Positions 51,112 through 60,987 of a stretch of DNA of 64,000 nucleotides are shown in pieces (positions within the stretch are counted from its first letter, which is position 1; each line of letters starts with the position of its first letter). The stretch comes from Sugiyamaella lignohabitans. Taxonomy: Eukaryota; Ascomycota; Dipodascomycetes; Dipodascales; Trichomonascaceae. A program made the translations under genes and the position numbers. The DNA is taken from positions 1,426,001-1,490,000 of the forward strand of contig NC_031674.1 of NCBI RefSeq assembly GCF_001640025.1. The letters run 5' to 3'. The notes under the pieces are model-generated. The model saw only the letters and a program-made list of their open reading frames with translations. It searched no databases and was not told the origin of the DNA.

Positions 51112-51165
51112 CTCCTGCGAAGCAGGAGCCACGGGGTCTGGGGCAGAGCCCCAGCCGCCGGAGGC
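51112..51165 (-). repeat. GC palindrome C-arm half
   Basis: Right arm beginning CTCCTGCGAAGCAGGAGCC, about 220 bp from the BEM1 stop. Confidence 0.9.
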
Positions 51166-51387
51166 AGCCCGTCTCCGAAGACGTGGTTAGAGGGTCCTGT
51201 TAGCGTGCTATGTGGCAGTAAAAGTACATGGGAGAGGGGGAGGGAAGAAGGGAGATTAGCGTAGCAACAGTAGATATTCAGTTCATAGGAGTCGTAAATC
51301 GTATATGGCCAGTTCAGATCATCAGAAGAGCAGACGAGAGGGTCCGCTAGTGTCTCGTGTGGGTACGGTACGGGGGGATAAGTGTCT

Positions 51388-53963
51388 TTATCGCGCGTAG
51401 AGGACGAGTTTGGTTTTGTTTCCTAAGGCAGTGTGGAACTCGTCGTCGTCGGCGATTTCGTTGAGCTCGTCATCGGCGTCTTTGTACATGAGGGTGGGGT
51501 TGTCGAGTCCGAGACGCTGGCTGATGCGCTCGTGGAGGGATGCGAAGGTGATGTTCGATGGCAGTTTAATGGCGATAAGGTCGTCCTGGTAGAACACCTT
51601 GACTTTGATGGATGTGACCTCGGCAGGTGTTTCGGTCACTACAGACGATGACGAGGGTCCGAAAGATGAATCGTTTTCATCGGGATGCTCGTCTCGTTCA
51701 AGCACAATTGTATCGTCACCTCCAGCTGAATTGCTATTGATAAACCCAGCTCCAGCAGCAGATGATTGCTGACGTTGGTGGGATCTGTGAGTACCAGTTA
51801 CAGTTGATTCGGAAGCCATTCGTGAGTGTGATCGAGGTCCTACAGGTTCAAGAGGAGATAATGGCGCCGACATAGACGACTGCGAGGACTGAGATTGTGA
51901 TGGGTTATGGGACATGGAGCTTTGTTGGTACTGTTGTTGCAGCTGAGAATGGTCTTGATGCTGGAGCTGTGGTTGTTGTTGTGAGGATTGTGAGTATTGT
52001 TGTTGGTGTTGTAGGTGTTGTTGAGAGTGTTGAGATTGTAGATGTGGAAGTTGTGAATCAGTGTCTTGTGAATACTGGTCTTGTGACGAGACAGAGCCGG
52101 CATATGAGTTGACAATGGATCGTTCATGGCCGTGAGTCGAGTTCGACAGCTCTGAATTTCGCAGACTCGAGTTTCTCAGACCAGCACTACCAGCGCCAGC
52201 TCCAGCAGCAGCAGAAGCAGGTCCTGCTGATGAACCGCCATTGACACCGTTTGCATCGTACTGACTAGAGTCATAGACAGTATCATGACCTGATTCTCTC
52301 GAAGGAGGTTGAGGCATGATATTGGTTTTATAAGGAGTCTCGACATCGCCAGTACGAAGAGCAAATAGTTGTTGAACTATTGGACTTCGCGAGACATAAC
52401 CCGGCATCATGACGAGATTGCGAACATAGTCGTCGAGATTTGCCCGTCGTTGACTGGAAATCGAGTCATTGACATAGGTCAAAGGACCAGGCATAAACGG
52501 CAGAGTTCGTTGCTTACCAGTTCGACCAGCCTCGTCAGGAAACTCATCAAGCAGTTTGATCTGGAAATCGTAGAAATCCTGGTAGTATCTGCATAGATTG
52601 CGAAACTTACCATTGCTCAATTCGGCAACTACAAGGTACCAGTACCTGCCTCCGTCAAACGCATATCTATCGACCGATGCGTTTACAACATGATAAGGAG
52701 TCGAGCTATTTCTTGCTGGTACTCCATTAATAGGAGTTGATACTCCGCTATTAATACCATTAGCACCCGATCCAGATAATCCACTAATACTGCCTGGTCC
52801 AGTACCAGAAACACCGCCATTGCCGTTATTATTACTAGCAACCATGGCATTTCCACCGTACTCATCAGTGGATGAGCCAGTAGTATTAGTAGATCTATGA
52901 CGTTCTCGTTGTAAACTCATTGCTTTCAATTGACGAGAAACTGCTGCACTGGCAGCATTATCATCGTCGAATTTTCCTAGTGGAATACTACTGGCTTTAT
53001 ATTCAGCCGCCATTCTCTTCCATTCCTCGACTTTAGGTACTCCAGCAGCACGAATGGCTGCTTGGACATCTTCAACCGGTTTATCAGAACCCACTTCACG
53101 AATCTGGACATAAGAAATAGGAATAAGGCCCGGTCCACCCAGTCGACCAATGGGCTTAGCTACAAACCATTCTTGATTCGACTGAGCAATGACGATAATA
53201 GATTCTCCACTATTGGCCTGTAACTCGTCGGGTCGTTCAGCCTTGAAATCGTACAAAACAATGCCATACAAAGGAGATCGATTAGACGAAACCGACGACG
53301 AGTTATTACTCTGACGAGAAATGCGCTGTTTTGAAGCAGCCGATTCTGGAGACGAGACCTGAGTGGCGCTAGTATTAGTAGTAGCGGTCAAAGTACTAGC
53401 GGCACCACTGGCACCGCTCATATCACCGCCAATAGGGATCGTATGAATACTCTCCTGACGCGAGACGACCTCAAAGTACGTCACAGGAACCATTCCGTGC
53501 ATATTCGACGGAGGATCACACGCTTCATACCAATCGGTAGCATTCTCGCTTCCAACCACGTATAAAAAGTCGCCCTTGGCAAAACTCAACTCGCCAGGGC
53601 CCTGGGCGTTATAATCGTAGATGGCACGAATAATCTTCTTCGGCGGCGTCGTGGCCAGTTTGGACTTTGCGGGCAGCGACGTGTGCGAGTGTAATGGACC
53701 TTGGCTCGTTGACGAGCTCGACGTGCGCTTTTCTCCCTTCAGAGACCGGCGAATGCCCTGGATCACGCGTTAGTACACGGGGGAGGGGGGTCTGCCTCCG
53801 GCGGCTGGGGCTCTGCCCCAGACCCTGGTTGCTCCTGCTTCGCAGGAGAGTTTAGACGCTGGGAAGGGATCCTGACGCAACGACTCGAGCGAAGCGAGAG
53901 GAGCAACCAGGGTCTGGGGCGGAGCCCCAGCCGCCGGAGGCACGAACAACTCACTTTTATCAT
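51388..53963 (-). CDS. BEM1: Bem1 polarity scaffold protein
   Basis: Scaffold linking Cdc42, its GEF Cdc24 and PAK kinases at sites of polarised growth. Exons are complement(53955..53963), only nine coding bases (ATG ATA AAA), and (51388..53757). The 197-bp intron has donor GTGAGT, branch CTAAC, acceptor CAG and a full GC palindrome. Joined length is 792 aa, starting MIKGIRRSLKGEKR. Domains in order are SH3-1 (about 45-105, IRAIYDYNAQGPGELSFAKG), SH3-2 (about 160-225, GIVLYDFKAERPDELQANSG), PX (about 360-480, RYYQDFYDFQIKLLDEFP) and a C-terminal PB1 (about 715-792, IKVKVFYQDDLIAIKLP). A Gln/Ser-rich linker with polyQ runs (about 570-640) makes it longer than the 551-aa S. cerevisiae protein. 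Confidence 0.95.
53794..53941 (-). repeat. Full GC palindrome element inside BEM1 intron
   Basis: C-arm left, R-arm right, with spacer TTTAGACGCTGGGAAGGGATCC. It fills three quarters of the intron. Confidence 0.93.
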
Positions 53964-54249
53964 TTTTGTTGCGGTTAGCACGACCCGGCTGGCTGGTTAC
54001 TGGCGGTCGAGAGTGGCAGTTTGTGTTGCTGTTGTTGGGTCGCAGGGGGTACACGGTGGCAGTGGGCTACTGGGGGAGTTAGATTTGGGTGCAATTGGTC
54101 GGGTCGCGAGCAGCTCAATGGGCCGTTAGAGAACAGGGGTCGGTGGGTGGTGAAGTTGGCAAATGCAAAGCGCGTGGTTTGTTGGCGCTCAGGTGGGTGA
54201 CGCCGGTCGATTTAGCAGTCGTCGTCCTCGTCTGAGAAATTATGCTGCC

Positions 54250-54283
54250 GCTGTTTTCTGCTGCTGCTGCTGCTGCTGCTGCT
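54250..54283. repeat. (CTG)n microsatellite
   Basis: Near-perfect CTG repeat of about eleven units upstream of BEM1. A shorter one lies near 54467-54486 and another at 55303-55336. Confidence 0.9.
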
Positions 54284-54701
54284 TGCCAGCTGATATACAC
54301 ACACACGGAACAAATCAGGCAGGCCCCCTGCTACTTTTTTTTTTCAGCTGCCGCTCTTTTTTCACGCAGGGTGGAACGCAGGTTGGCGGGCAGTGGGCTC
54401 GCTGGCAGCCTCCACGCTAGTCACACGGGCTACTACTGTTGGGACAATCACCGACCGGTACTGCTCCTGTTGCTGCTGCTGCTGCTCGATCTCAGCCGGA
54501 GGTTGAAGCCGGCCGCGATCTGGCTAAGGCGGTTGGGAGATCCGATGTGCGGATAAAACGCAGAGATCCTTACCAGGCCGGGTTGCTGGAGATGCTTTCA
54601 CGGAGATCCAGGGGCCACAAACCGCTCGATTCCGGACTTGTTTTCCTATCCCTGCTCCGATCGTTAGTCTCACGTCCCACAGGGGCCATTCTCCCGACGC
54701 C

Positions 54702-54842
54702 CGACTCGAGCGAAGCGAGAGGAGCAACCCGGGTCTGGGGCGGAGCCCCTGCCGCCGGAGGCACGACCCCGGCCCCGTACTGCCTCCGGCGGCTGGGGCT
54801 CCGCCCCAGACCCGGGTTGCTCCTCTCGCTTCGCTCGAGTCG
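54702..54842. repeat. Inside-out pair of GC palindrome R arms
   Basis: A right R arm (54702-54762) is followed 19 bp later by a left R arm (54782-54842). The GCCGCCGGAGGC ends thus face each other and the R boxes point outward, the reverse of a normal element. Confidence 0.88.
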
Positions 54843-55053
54843 GGCGTGGGGGAGTGAAAACAAAGGGGGGTTGGGGCCGAGGAGGTGAGGCAGGCGACGA
54901 ATGGGGGGTGGCTTTCGCGTTTCAACTTACCGTAGAATGGGGTTGTAGTGCAGGGTGTGTTATTGTCGGGTTGCGGTGGTGCTGCTACGGGTGATTAGCG
55001 GTAGATGGGTCGGTTGGTCAGAGGCCACAGGGAGGTTGTTGTGGATGGTGAAT

Positions 55054-55060
55054 GAAGAAG

Positions 55061-55090
<30 letters not shown>
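55054..55090. repeat. (GAA)n microsatellite
   Basis: About twelve perfect GAA units. Confidence 0.95.
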
Positions 55091-55091
<1 letters not shown>

Positions 55092-55302
55092 TTGTTCAAG
55101 AGGTGGTTCTGGGAGTGGTGAGTCAGTCGGTGGGCGTGTGGACTTCCCAGTCGCCTATTTATGGGCCTGGTGGCTGGTTCTGAGACACGCTGGTATTGAA
55201 TGGGCCGTATCAGACTGGGCGGGTCCTTGCGTCGCAAGGCCGACGACAGCGATAATAAACTTTTTTTATTCCGTCGGCTGTGGTCAGCGGACTCGACTTT
55301 TT

Positions 55303-55336
55303 CTGCTGCTGCTGCCGCTGCTGCTGCTGCTGTTGT
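55303..55336. repeat. (CTG)n microsatellite, interrupted
   Basis: CTG run interrupted once by CCG. Confidence 0.9.
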
Positions 55337-55707
55337 TAGTACGAATGTCCTGCTGCGATTTCAGCGGCAAAAAAACCCAAAAGTTTTGTCACAACAAACT
55401 AAATGTGACTATGCTGGTGGTGGTAGAATTACAACCGAACCTCCATGAACCACCCAAAGCGGTTCCCCCGGTTTATATACTCATCTCCTGCAGCAGCGAT
55501 TGACAAAAGATAATGCACCCCCATCGCCGATCACCACCCCGCGACCCTCACACAAAATTACACACCGCCCGTCCATACACCCTCTTCTCGAGCCAATCTC
55601 GGCTGGCTGTTGAAACCCAGTTGCAATACGAGCCCCGATCCCCAAACTCTAAACACGAGCTGCAGCTCTGTTTCTCTAAAATTAAACTCCGTTTGGGGGT
55701 CGGGCTT

Positions 55708-55836
55708 GCCTCCGGCGGCTGGGGCCGCCCCAGACACTGGCTGCCCCTCTCTCTGCGCTCGAGTCGGTCCTACCCCACCCTCTCCTGCGAAGCAGGAGCA
55801 ACCAAGGTCTGGAGCTGAGCCCCGGCCGCCCGAGAC
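55708..55836 (+). repeat. Decayed full GC palindrome element
   Basis: R-arm left (CTCTCTGCGCTCGAGTCGG), C-arm right (CTCCTGCGAAGCAGGAG), with deletions in the small hairpin (GGGGCCGCCCCAG) and the end GGAGAC-like. It keeps the R-left, C-right polarity despite decay. Confidence 0.85.
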
Positions 55837-56008
55837 AGACCCCCAACCCCCTGCAGATACCCTGGACCCTGCGTCGCCGACCTGCAGCTGCTGAAGTAAC
55901 GAAATTGGCCCTGTAGCGGGCGTCCAGGGGGTAGGGCCAGCGTGGAGTTGGGAGTTTTTACCCCTAGAAAGCACCCCTCGGACCACTCATTATGGGACTC
56001 CCGACGCC

Positions 56009-56069
56009 CGACTCGAGCGAAGCGAGAGGAGCAACCAGGGTCTGGGGCGGAGCCCCAGCCGCCGGAGGC
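56009..56069 (-). repeat. GC palindrome R-arm half upstream of MET22
   Basis: Right arm with R box CGACTCGAGCGAAGCGAG, ending about 100 bp before the MET22 start. Confidence 0.9.
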
Positions 56070-56167
56070 AGACTCTCACCCCCACAGACACGGCTGTGCA
56101 GTGACCCTCGAGATGCGTCATGAAGTGAAGAGAAACCCGAAGTTAGTGAGTGAGAGTGAAGAAGAAG

Positions 56168-57235
56168 ATGGGTTTGTTTAGTGTGGAGAAGAGAATTGCA
56201 CAACTGGCGGTGCAGAGAGCGTCGCGGTTGACGGCGGCGGTTGCGGCCAGGAACAGTTTGAGCTCGATTACGAAGTCGGATGACAGTCCCGTGACAGTGG
56301 CCGATTTCGGGGCCCAGGCCATTATTATTAGTGCTATTCGACATGCGTTTCCTAAGGATGAGGTTGTCGGTGAAGAGGATGGTGCCAAATTGAGAGCCGA
56401 TGCCGGGCTTCGTGAGAATGTCTGGAAATTGGTTCAGGATGCTAGTAATGATTCGTTTGCTAGCGAGATCGGACAATTGAAGTCGGCGGACGAGATGATT
56501 GATGCGATTGACCACGGCAATTCCGAGGGTGGAAATAGTGGCCGTATTTGGGCTTTAGATCCCATTGACGGGACAAAGGGGTTCCTTCGTAGAGGCCAGT
56601 ACGCAGTTTGTTTGGCTCTGATGGTTGATGGAAAAGTCCAGGTCGGTGTTATAGGATGTCCTAATCTGCCATTACAAGTCGGTCAATCGTCTGCTCCTGC
56701 TGCTGGTGAAGTGGCTGGTGAGAGTGGTAGCGAGGGTAATGGGGCTTTGTTTACTGCTGTTAGAGGTGAGGGTGCTTTTGTTAGTCCTCTGTTTAGTGCT
56801 GCTACTGAATCCAATACTAAACAGATCCATTTCAATGCCATTACTTCGACGGCCAATGCCACTTTCTGCGAATCTGTTGAATCGGGCCACAGTGCTCATG
56901 ATACTCAAGCTGCTATTGCCAGTGCTTTAGGAATCACGAAACCGCCTGTCCGTATGGACTCGCAAGCCAAATACTGCAGTATTGCTCGTGGCGACGGTGA
57001 TATCTACCTCCGTTTGCCTGTATCCAGCACTTATCAGGAGAAGATCTGGGACCATGCTGCTGGAAACGTTCTTGTTCACGAGGCCGGTGGCCGTGTCACT
57101 GATATGTTCGGTAAAGAGCTTGATTTCGGTGTCGGTCGCACTCTTCGCGATAATAAGGGTGTCATTGCCGCCAGCGCCGCGATCCACTCGGACGTCCTCA
57201 AAGCCGTGCACCAGGTTGTAAACAGTTCTAATTGA
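56168..57235 (+). CDS. MET22: 3'(2'),5'-bisphosphate nucleotidase (Hal2/Met22)
   Basis: Magnesium-dependent, Li+/Na+-sensitive phosphatase that converts 3'-phosphoadenosine 5'-phosphate to AMP, needed for sulfate assimilation and salt tolerance. I start at ATG 56168 (MGLFSVEKRIAQLAVQRAS), giving 355 aa; the yeast enzyme is 357. Metal-binding motifs are VVGEEDGAKLR, WALDPIDGTKGFLRRGQYA and, near the C-terminus, EKIWDHAAGNVLVHEAGGRV, where the Asp of WDH is the third metal site. All inositol-monophosphatase superfamily signatures are intact. Confidence 0.97.
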   Translation: MGLFSVEKRIAQLAVQRASRLTAAVAARNSLSSITKSDDSPVTVADFGAQAIIISAIRHAFPKDEVVGEEDGAKLRADAGLRENVWKLVQDASNDSFASEIGQLKSADEMIDAIDHGNSEGGNSGRIWALDPIDGTKGFLRRGQYAVCLALMVDGKVQVGVIGCPNLPLQVGQSSAPAAGEVAGESGSEGNGALFTAVRGEGAFVSPLFSAATESNTKQIHFNAITSTANATFCESVESGHSAHDTQAAIASALGITKPPVRMDSQAKYCSIARGDGDIYLRLPVSSTYQEKIWDHAAGNVLVHEAGGRVTDMFGKELDFGVGRTLRDNKGVIAASAAIHSDVLKAVHQVVNSSN

Positions 57236-57266
57236 TCGGTTCTGGTGCTATTGAAGTGGTCGGTTT

Positions 57267-57288
57267 GGCCTCCGGCGGCTGGGGGTCC
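57267..57288 (+). repeat. GC palindrome end remnant
   Basis: Only GGCCTCCGGCGGCTGGGGG is left, about 30 bp after the MET22 stop. Confidence 0.7.
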
Positions 57289-57559
57289 CTGATTTCCCGG
57301 GGTTGATCGTACTCTTTTGTGTGTATATACAGCATTTTATTTTGAAACAGTTGCTTCGTTGTATTTAATTTGTCAATTCTCTGTTATTTTAGTCTCGCTT
57401 AACTCTGGCTTTTTCCTACGTTAATATTATATTTACGATTTCTGTCGTGTAACCTTCATGACTCATTAACTAATCAGCCAGAGAGACGAAAATAGCTGAA
57501 AATAATTTGATTTTACCAGTCAAGAGTTTGCTTCGGCCATGCTATAACTGAGAATCTAC

Positions 57560-58900
57560 CTTCAAAGAATGGCACTTGTATACTAGCTTAGTCATCGAAA
57601 GAAAACATTCAACTGGTTCTCATGTCAGCTGGCACTGGCAAAAAACTCTACCGACCATGTGATCTCACCATAGTGCTCCTGGATTTTTTTCAGCCTTCTC
57701 CTCACTAAATGTAGCTCAATATACGGGTACTTACTACAGGACACAATTTAAATTACAGTAGTCTCCTTCTGTCCTTTAATTGAGCATTCATGAGATCTAT
57801 CTAGATGCACTCTCTCCAAACAATAGCTCAAGATCTTCCACAGCCTCTTGTACCCAGACTAATCCATTACAGTAGCTCCTCGTTCCAGACCCCAGATAGG
57901 TTTAATTATACTCACAATTGATGTGCTTACTACTGCATACAATTCAGCCACGAGAGTTCATTGGACCCACCCTTCTGTCTCTTAACTGAGCATTCATGGG
58001 ATATATCTGCATTATCTCATTGGAAATAAGACTTCATCGTAGTTTCCAGAAATTTTACTGTCTCTCGACTCCAGGCGGATCTTTGGGACAAGAACATTGG
58101 GCCCGATCAATGGTATCTACAGGGCACAGCAGTTTCACAATTATCCAAAACTAGACCTGTCCTTTCGTCCTCTGAGTTTAAGCTTCGTGGGGTCTATTTG
58201 CATTCTTCGTTCTTCATCTAGGCGCAATGGTTCTTCGCTCTAGACATGTCACTCCCTCTTTTCCCTAGAGTATCATTTACAGTTGTACTAGTTTCAGAGC
58301 TCAGACTGGTTTCCCAGTTGGCAAGTAGCTACTACTGATACTGCAGTCTTGAAATTACACAAAACTTCACTCGTGTTCTCCTTCTCTCCTTTAAGGAAGC
58401 ATTCATGGGGTCTAACTTCATTCTCTCTCTGAAAATGCTTTTTTCTCGTAGTTTCTATGAAGTCACAGTCTCTTATTTACAGACAATTTCTGTAAAGCAG
58501 CCGACTCCAGACCATATTCTCAGAGGGCCTGTCCTTTTTACTGGATACAATTTAAAAACTACGCGAGACTTTACCGAACCTGACTCTCGGTTCCTTAATG
58601 GGCACTCATGGGATCTATCTACATGCTCTCTCTAGAAAGAATATTTCGTCATGGTTTTCTAGAAATTCTACAGCCTCTTGTTTCCAGACCGGCATTTTAT
58701 AAGAGTAGCACATAATGCCAGACTCAGACTCACTTCAGAAGTGCTGTCAATATTATTCTGTTTAGAGGGTGTGCTGAACAGCTACCGCTGCCGCTTACAA
58801 CTCTGTGCGGAGCGACATAGATCTCGTTTCTTTCACTCTGCCCTTTGTCAAGGCTCACATTACAAATTGAAATGTACTATTGTTGAACCTTATTTTTTCC
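57560..58900 (+). repeat. Degenerate tandem array, unit about 200 bp
   Basis: Five clear anchors of the form GCATTCATGGGATCTATCT lie at about 57784, 57990, 58181, 58400 and 58602, spaced 191-219 bp. Each is followed by a CATTCTCTCTCTAGAAA-like block, a TCGTAGTTTCTAGAAATT-like block and ACAGTCTCTTGTTTCCAGAC. Each is preceded by CTACTGGACACAATTTAAA- and CCTTCTGTCCTTTAATT-like blocks. Copies are strongly diverged. No coding potential is shared between units. Possible weaker units lie at both edges. Confidence 0.75.
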
Positions 58901-59159
58901 TTTACACTAAAGTATGACGAGTCTGTTATCATTACGGGAACACTCAACGGCATCGGTTGTATTCTCTGGCATTGTATTAGCATTTTTTTACGAGAATTTC
59001 CCTCGCTACATTGTCTGCCAAACCTAATTCTGACTTTCTAGAAGCAGTTAGCTCCAGGCTGGAACTCTAAATCCTACTCTTCTAACCCATACTACTTAGC
59101 GATGTGAAAATAGACTCTAAATAACTGCTTTCCAAAACTAACAAACTACATTTCAAGCT

Positions 59160-59462
59160 GCCTCCGGCGGCTGGGGCTCTGCCCCAGACCCCGTAGCTCC
59201 TCTCGCTTCGCTCGAGTCGTTACTAGAGGGTGCCAGCCCTCCGGGAGTATGGATTATGTTGTCACAATTCAAACAGCTACATGATATATGGTCAATAGGA
59301 GCCTTGAGATGCCAAATGAGACGACGAACCGCTGCTGCAGTTCCCACAAGAGAAATTGATTTGCACACAAGCTCCCTCACAGACCCGTCCCACCACGAAT
59401 CCAGCCATCTCCTGCGAAGCAGGAGCAACCAGGGTCTGGGGCGGAGCCCCAGCCGCCGGAGG
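59160..59462 (+). repeat. GC palindrome split by about 190 bp
   Basis: Left R arm 59160-59219, right C arm about 59408-59462. The usual AGCCATCTCC spacer end is still attached to the C arm, so unrelated DNA seems to have been inserted into the spacer of one element. Confidence 0.85.
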
Positions 59463-59593
59463 CACCTCGGTCGCGGTGACAGCAGCCGAGACACGATACT
59501 TTACCCCTGATAGACAGCGAAGTAGCCGGATTAGCGCTGGCAGGAGACGGAGGCCCATTTTCGGGGCGCCAAGTCGAGGGGGGTGCATGGCCC

Positions 59594-59652
59594 GATCTCC
59601 GGCGGCTAGGGCCCTGCCCCAGACCCCGTCGTCTCCGCTTCGCGGAGCGGTT
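59594..59652 (+). repeat. Decayed GC palindrome half
   Basis: ATCTCCGGCGGCTAGGGCC followed by CTGCCCCAGACCCCGTCG and a short hairpin CTCCGCTTCGCGGAG. Confidence 0.75.
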
Positions 59653-60423
59653 GGGGGATCAAATTTACGAATATAAATAAGATGTGGTGACGCGCATGTT
59701 TCGGCATCCAGGTTCCGTCCGATGACACTGTTGCCTACTGTTGTTATTGTTTTGTTTGCGGGTGTTATCAGCAGCAGAAGAGGCATGCCGGCCCGTTAAG
59801 ATGCTACTCTGGTGTTGCTGCCGGAGATGACGGTTGCCATAGCACAGCCAGAGATAACAGGCCTGGTAAGCCAATATTCTCGAAGCAGCAGTGGCAGCAG
59901 TGGTTGCCAATCGCGTCAATCGGGGGTCGATGACTCTATAGAAGAGCAACTGAGACATGTATCTATGCGCCCGAGCGGATCAGATAAACTGCCAGGATTG
60001 GCGATGCGTCGATTAGCTCGACACCTGCCCTACTTGGCTAGCCTGGAAAATAAAGATCGAGCGACGACGTGGAACACCGGGCCCAAACGGGCGGTGTGCA
60101 TGGAACCGGTGGTTTAAAAATAAATCACTGTTTGTAACAGACTCCAAATGCTAATATAATCACAATAATAATAGTAACCTGTAACTTTTAACATTTAACA
60201 TTTAGACTCATTAATAATACTCGTACTCATAATAATATACGGGGTACTCCGGGGAATTTTGACACTCGCCAGCAAACCTTAATTCCCGCTAACCTGCCGG
60301 AATCTCCTATCAGCGGTCTGCCGAAATCAAATCAAGCACCGGCTGGTTTCATCACCAACCGACCGAACAGTGTTGACTGCCGGCATCTCCTGCACCCGAC
60401 AGTTCGGTGGGAGGGGAGGGTGT

Positions 60424-60484
60424 GCCTCCGGCGGCTGGGGCTCCGCCCCAGACCCTGGTTGCTCCTCTCGCTTGGCTAGAGTCG
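60424..60484 (+). repeat. GC palindrome R-arm half
   Basis: Left arm with a slightly changed R box (CTCGCTTGGCTAGAGTCG). Confidence 0.88.
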
Positions 60485-60849
60485 TTTCGTTGGCAGTCTC
60501 ACGAAACAGCAGCAGCTGCTGGGGTGTTTTTTTGGCCTCAATCTCACTTTCGCGACCGGCGGGAGACCGGCTGTCGGCGCCAATTGCCGGTGGAGTTGGA
60601 CCAGGAGCCTGAACCCGCGATCCGGTCGCACCACCTAGTCCCCAGCCAGCCAGCCCACCACCGGCTGGACCCCGTCCCGCAACGCGAGTCCCCCGACGGG
60701 TCCATCTCACCCGCACTTCCTCTCCAAGCATTCCCCCTGAATCCCCAGTCCCGGCATCACTCCGGCCCCTCCCCATATAAGAATACGCCGATACGGCCCC
60801 CGCCGAAAAAGCAACTCCCCCCTGACGTAGTCTCCTGGGGGGAACCTGT

Positions 60850-60987
60850 GCCTCCGGCGGCTGGGGCTCCGCCCCAGACCCTGGTTGCTCCTGCTTCGCA
60901 GGAGACTGCCACGACCGCCGACGAAACGACTCGAGCGCAGCGAGAGGAGCAACCAGGGTCTGGGGCAGAGCCCCAGCCGCCGGAGGC
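60850..60987 (-). repeat. Full GC palindrome element, - orientation
   Basis: C-arm left, R-arm right, with spacer GACTGCCACGACCGCCGACG. Confidence 0.93.

Larger units (their letters stand above)
50278..51387. other. VTC2/BEM1 convergent gap
   Basis: 1.1 kb with two tandem palindrome halves next to VTC2, a diverged duplicated segment (50515-51090), and a C-arm half nearer BEM1. Short open frames here have no family match. Confidence 0.55.
53964..56167. promoter_or_regulatory. Divergent promoter region BEM1 / MET22
   Basis: 2.2 kb without a supported gene. It holds GC palindrome halves (54702-54842, 56009-56069), a decayed full copy (55708-55836) and several trinucleotide microsatellites. Frequent open frames are explained by those repeats. 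Confidence 0.55.

Noticed and set aside
54702..54842. Possibility that the R-box CTCGAG sequences are only a restriction-site or vector artefact
   Set aside because: The arms are diverged, occur in both orientations within clean introns and gaps, and are flanked by unique yeast sequence.
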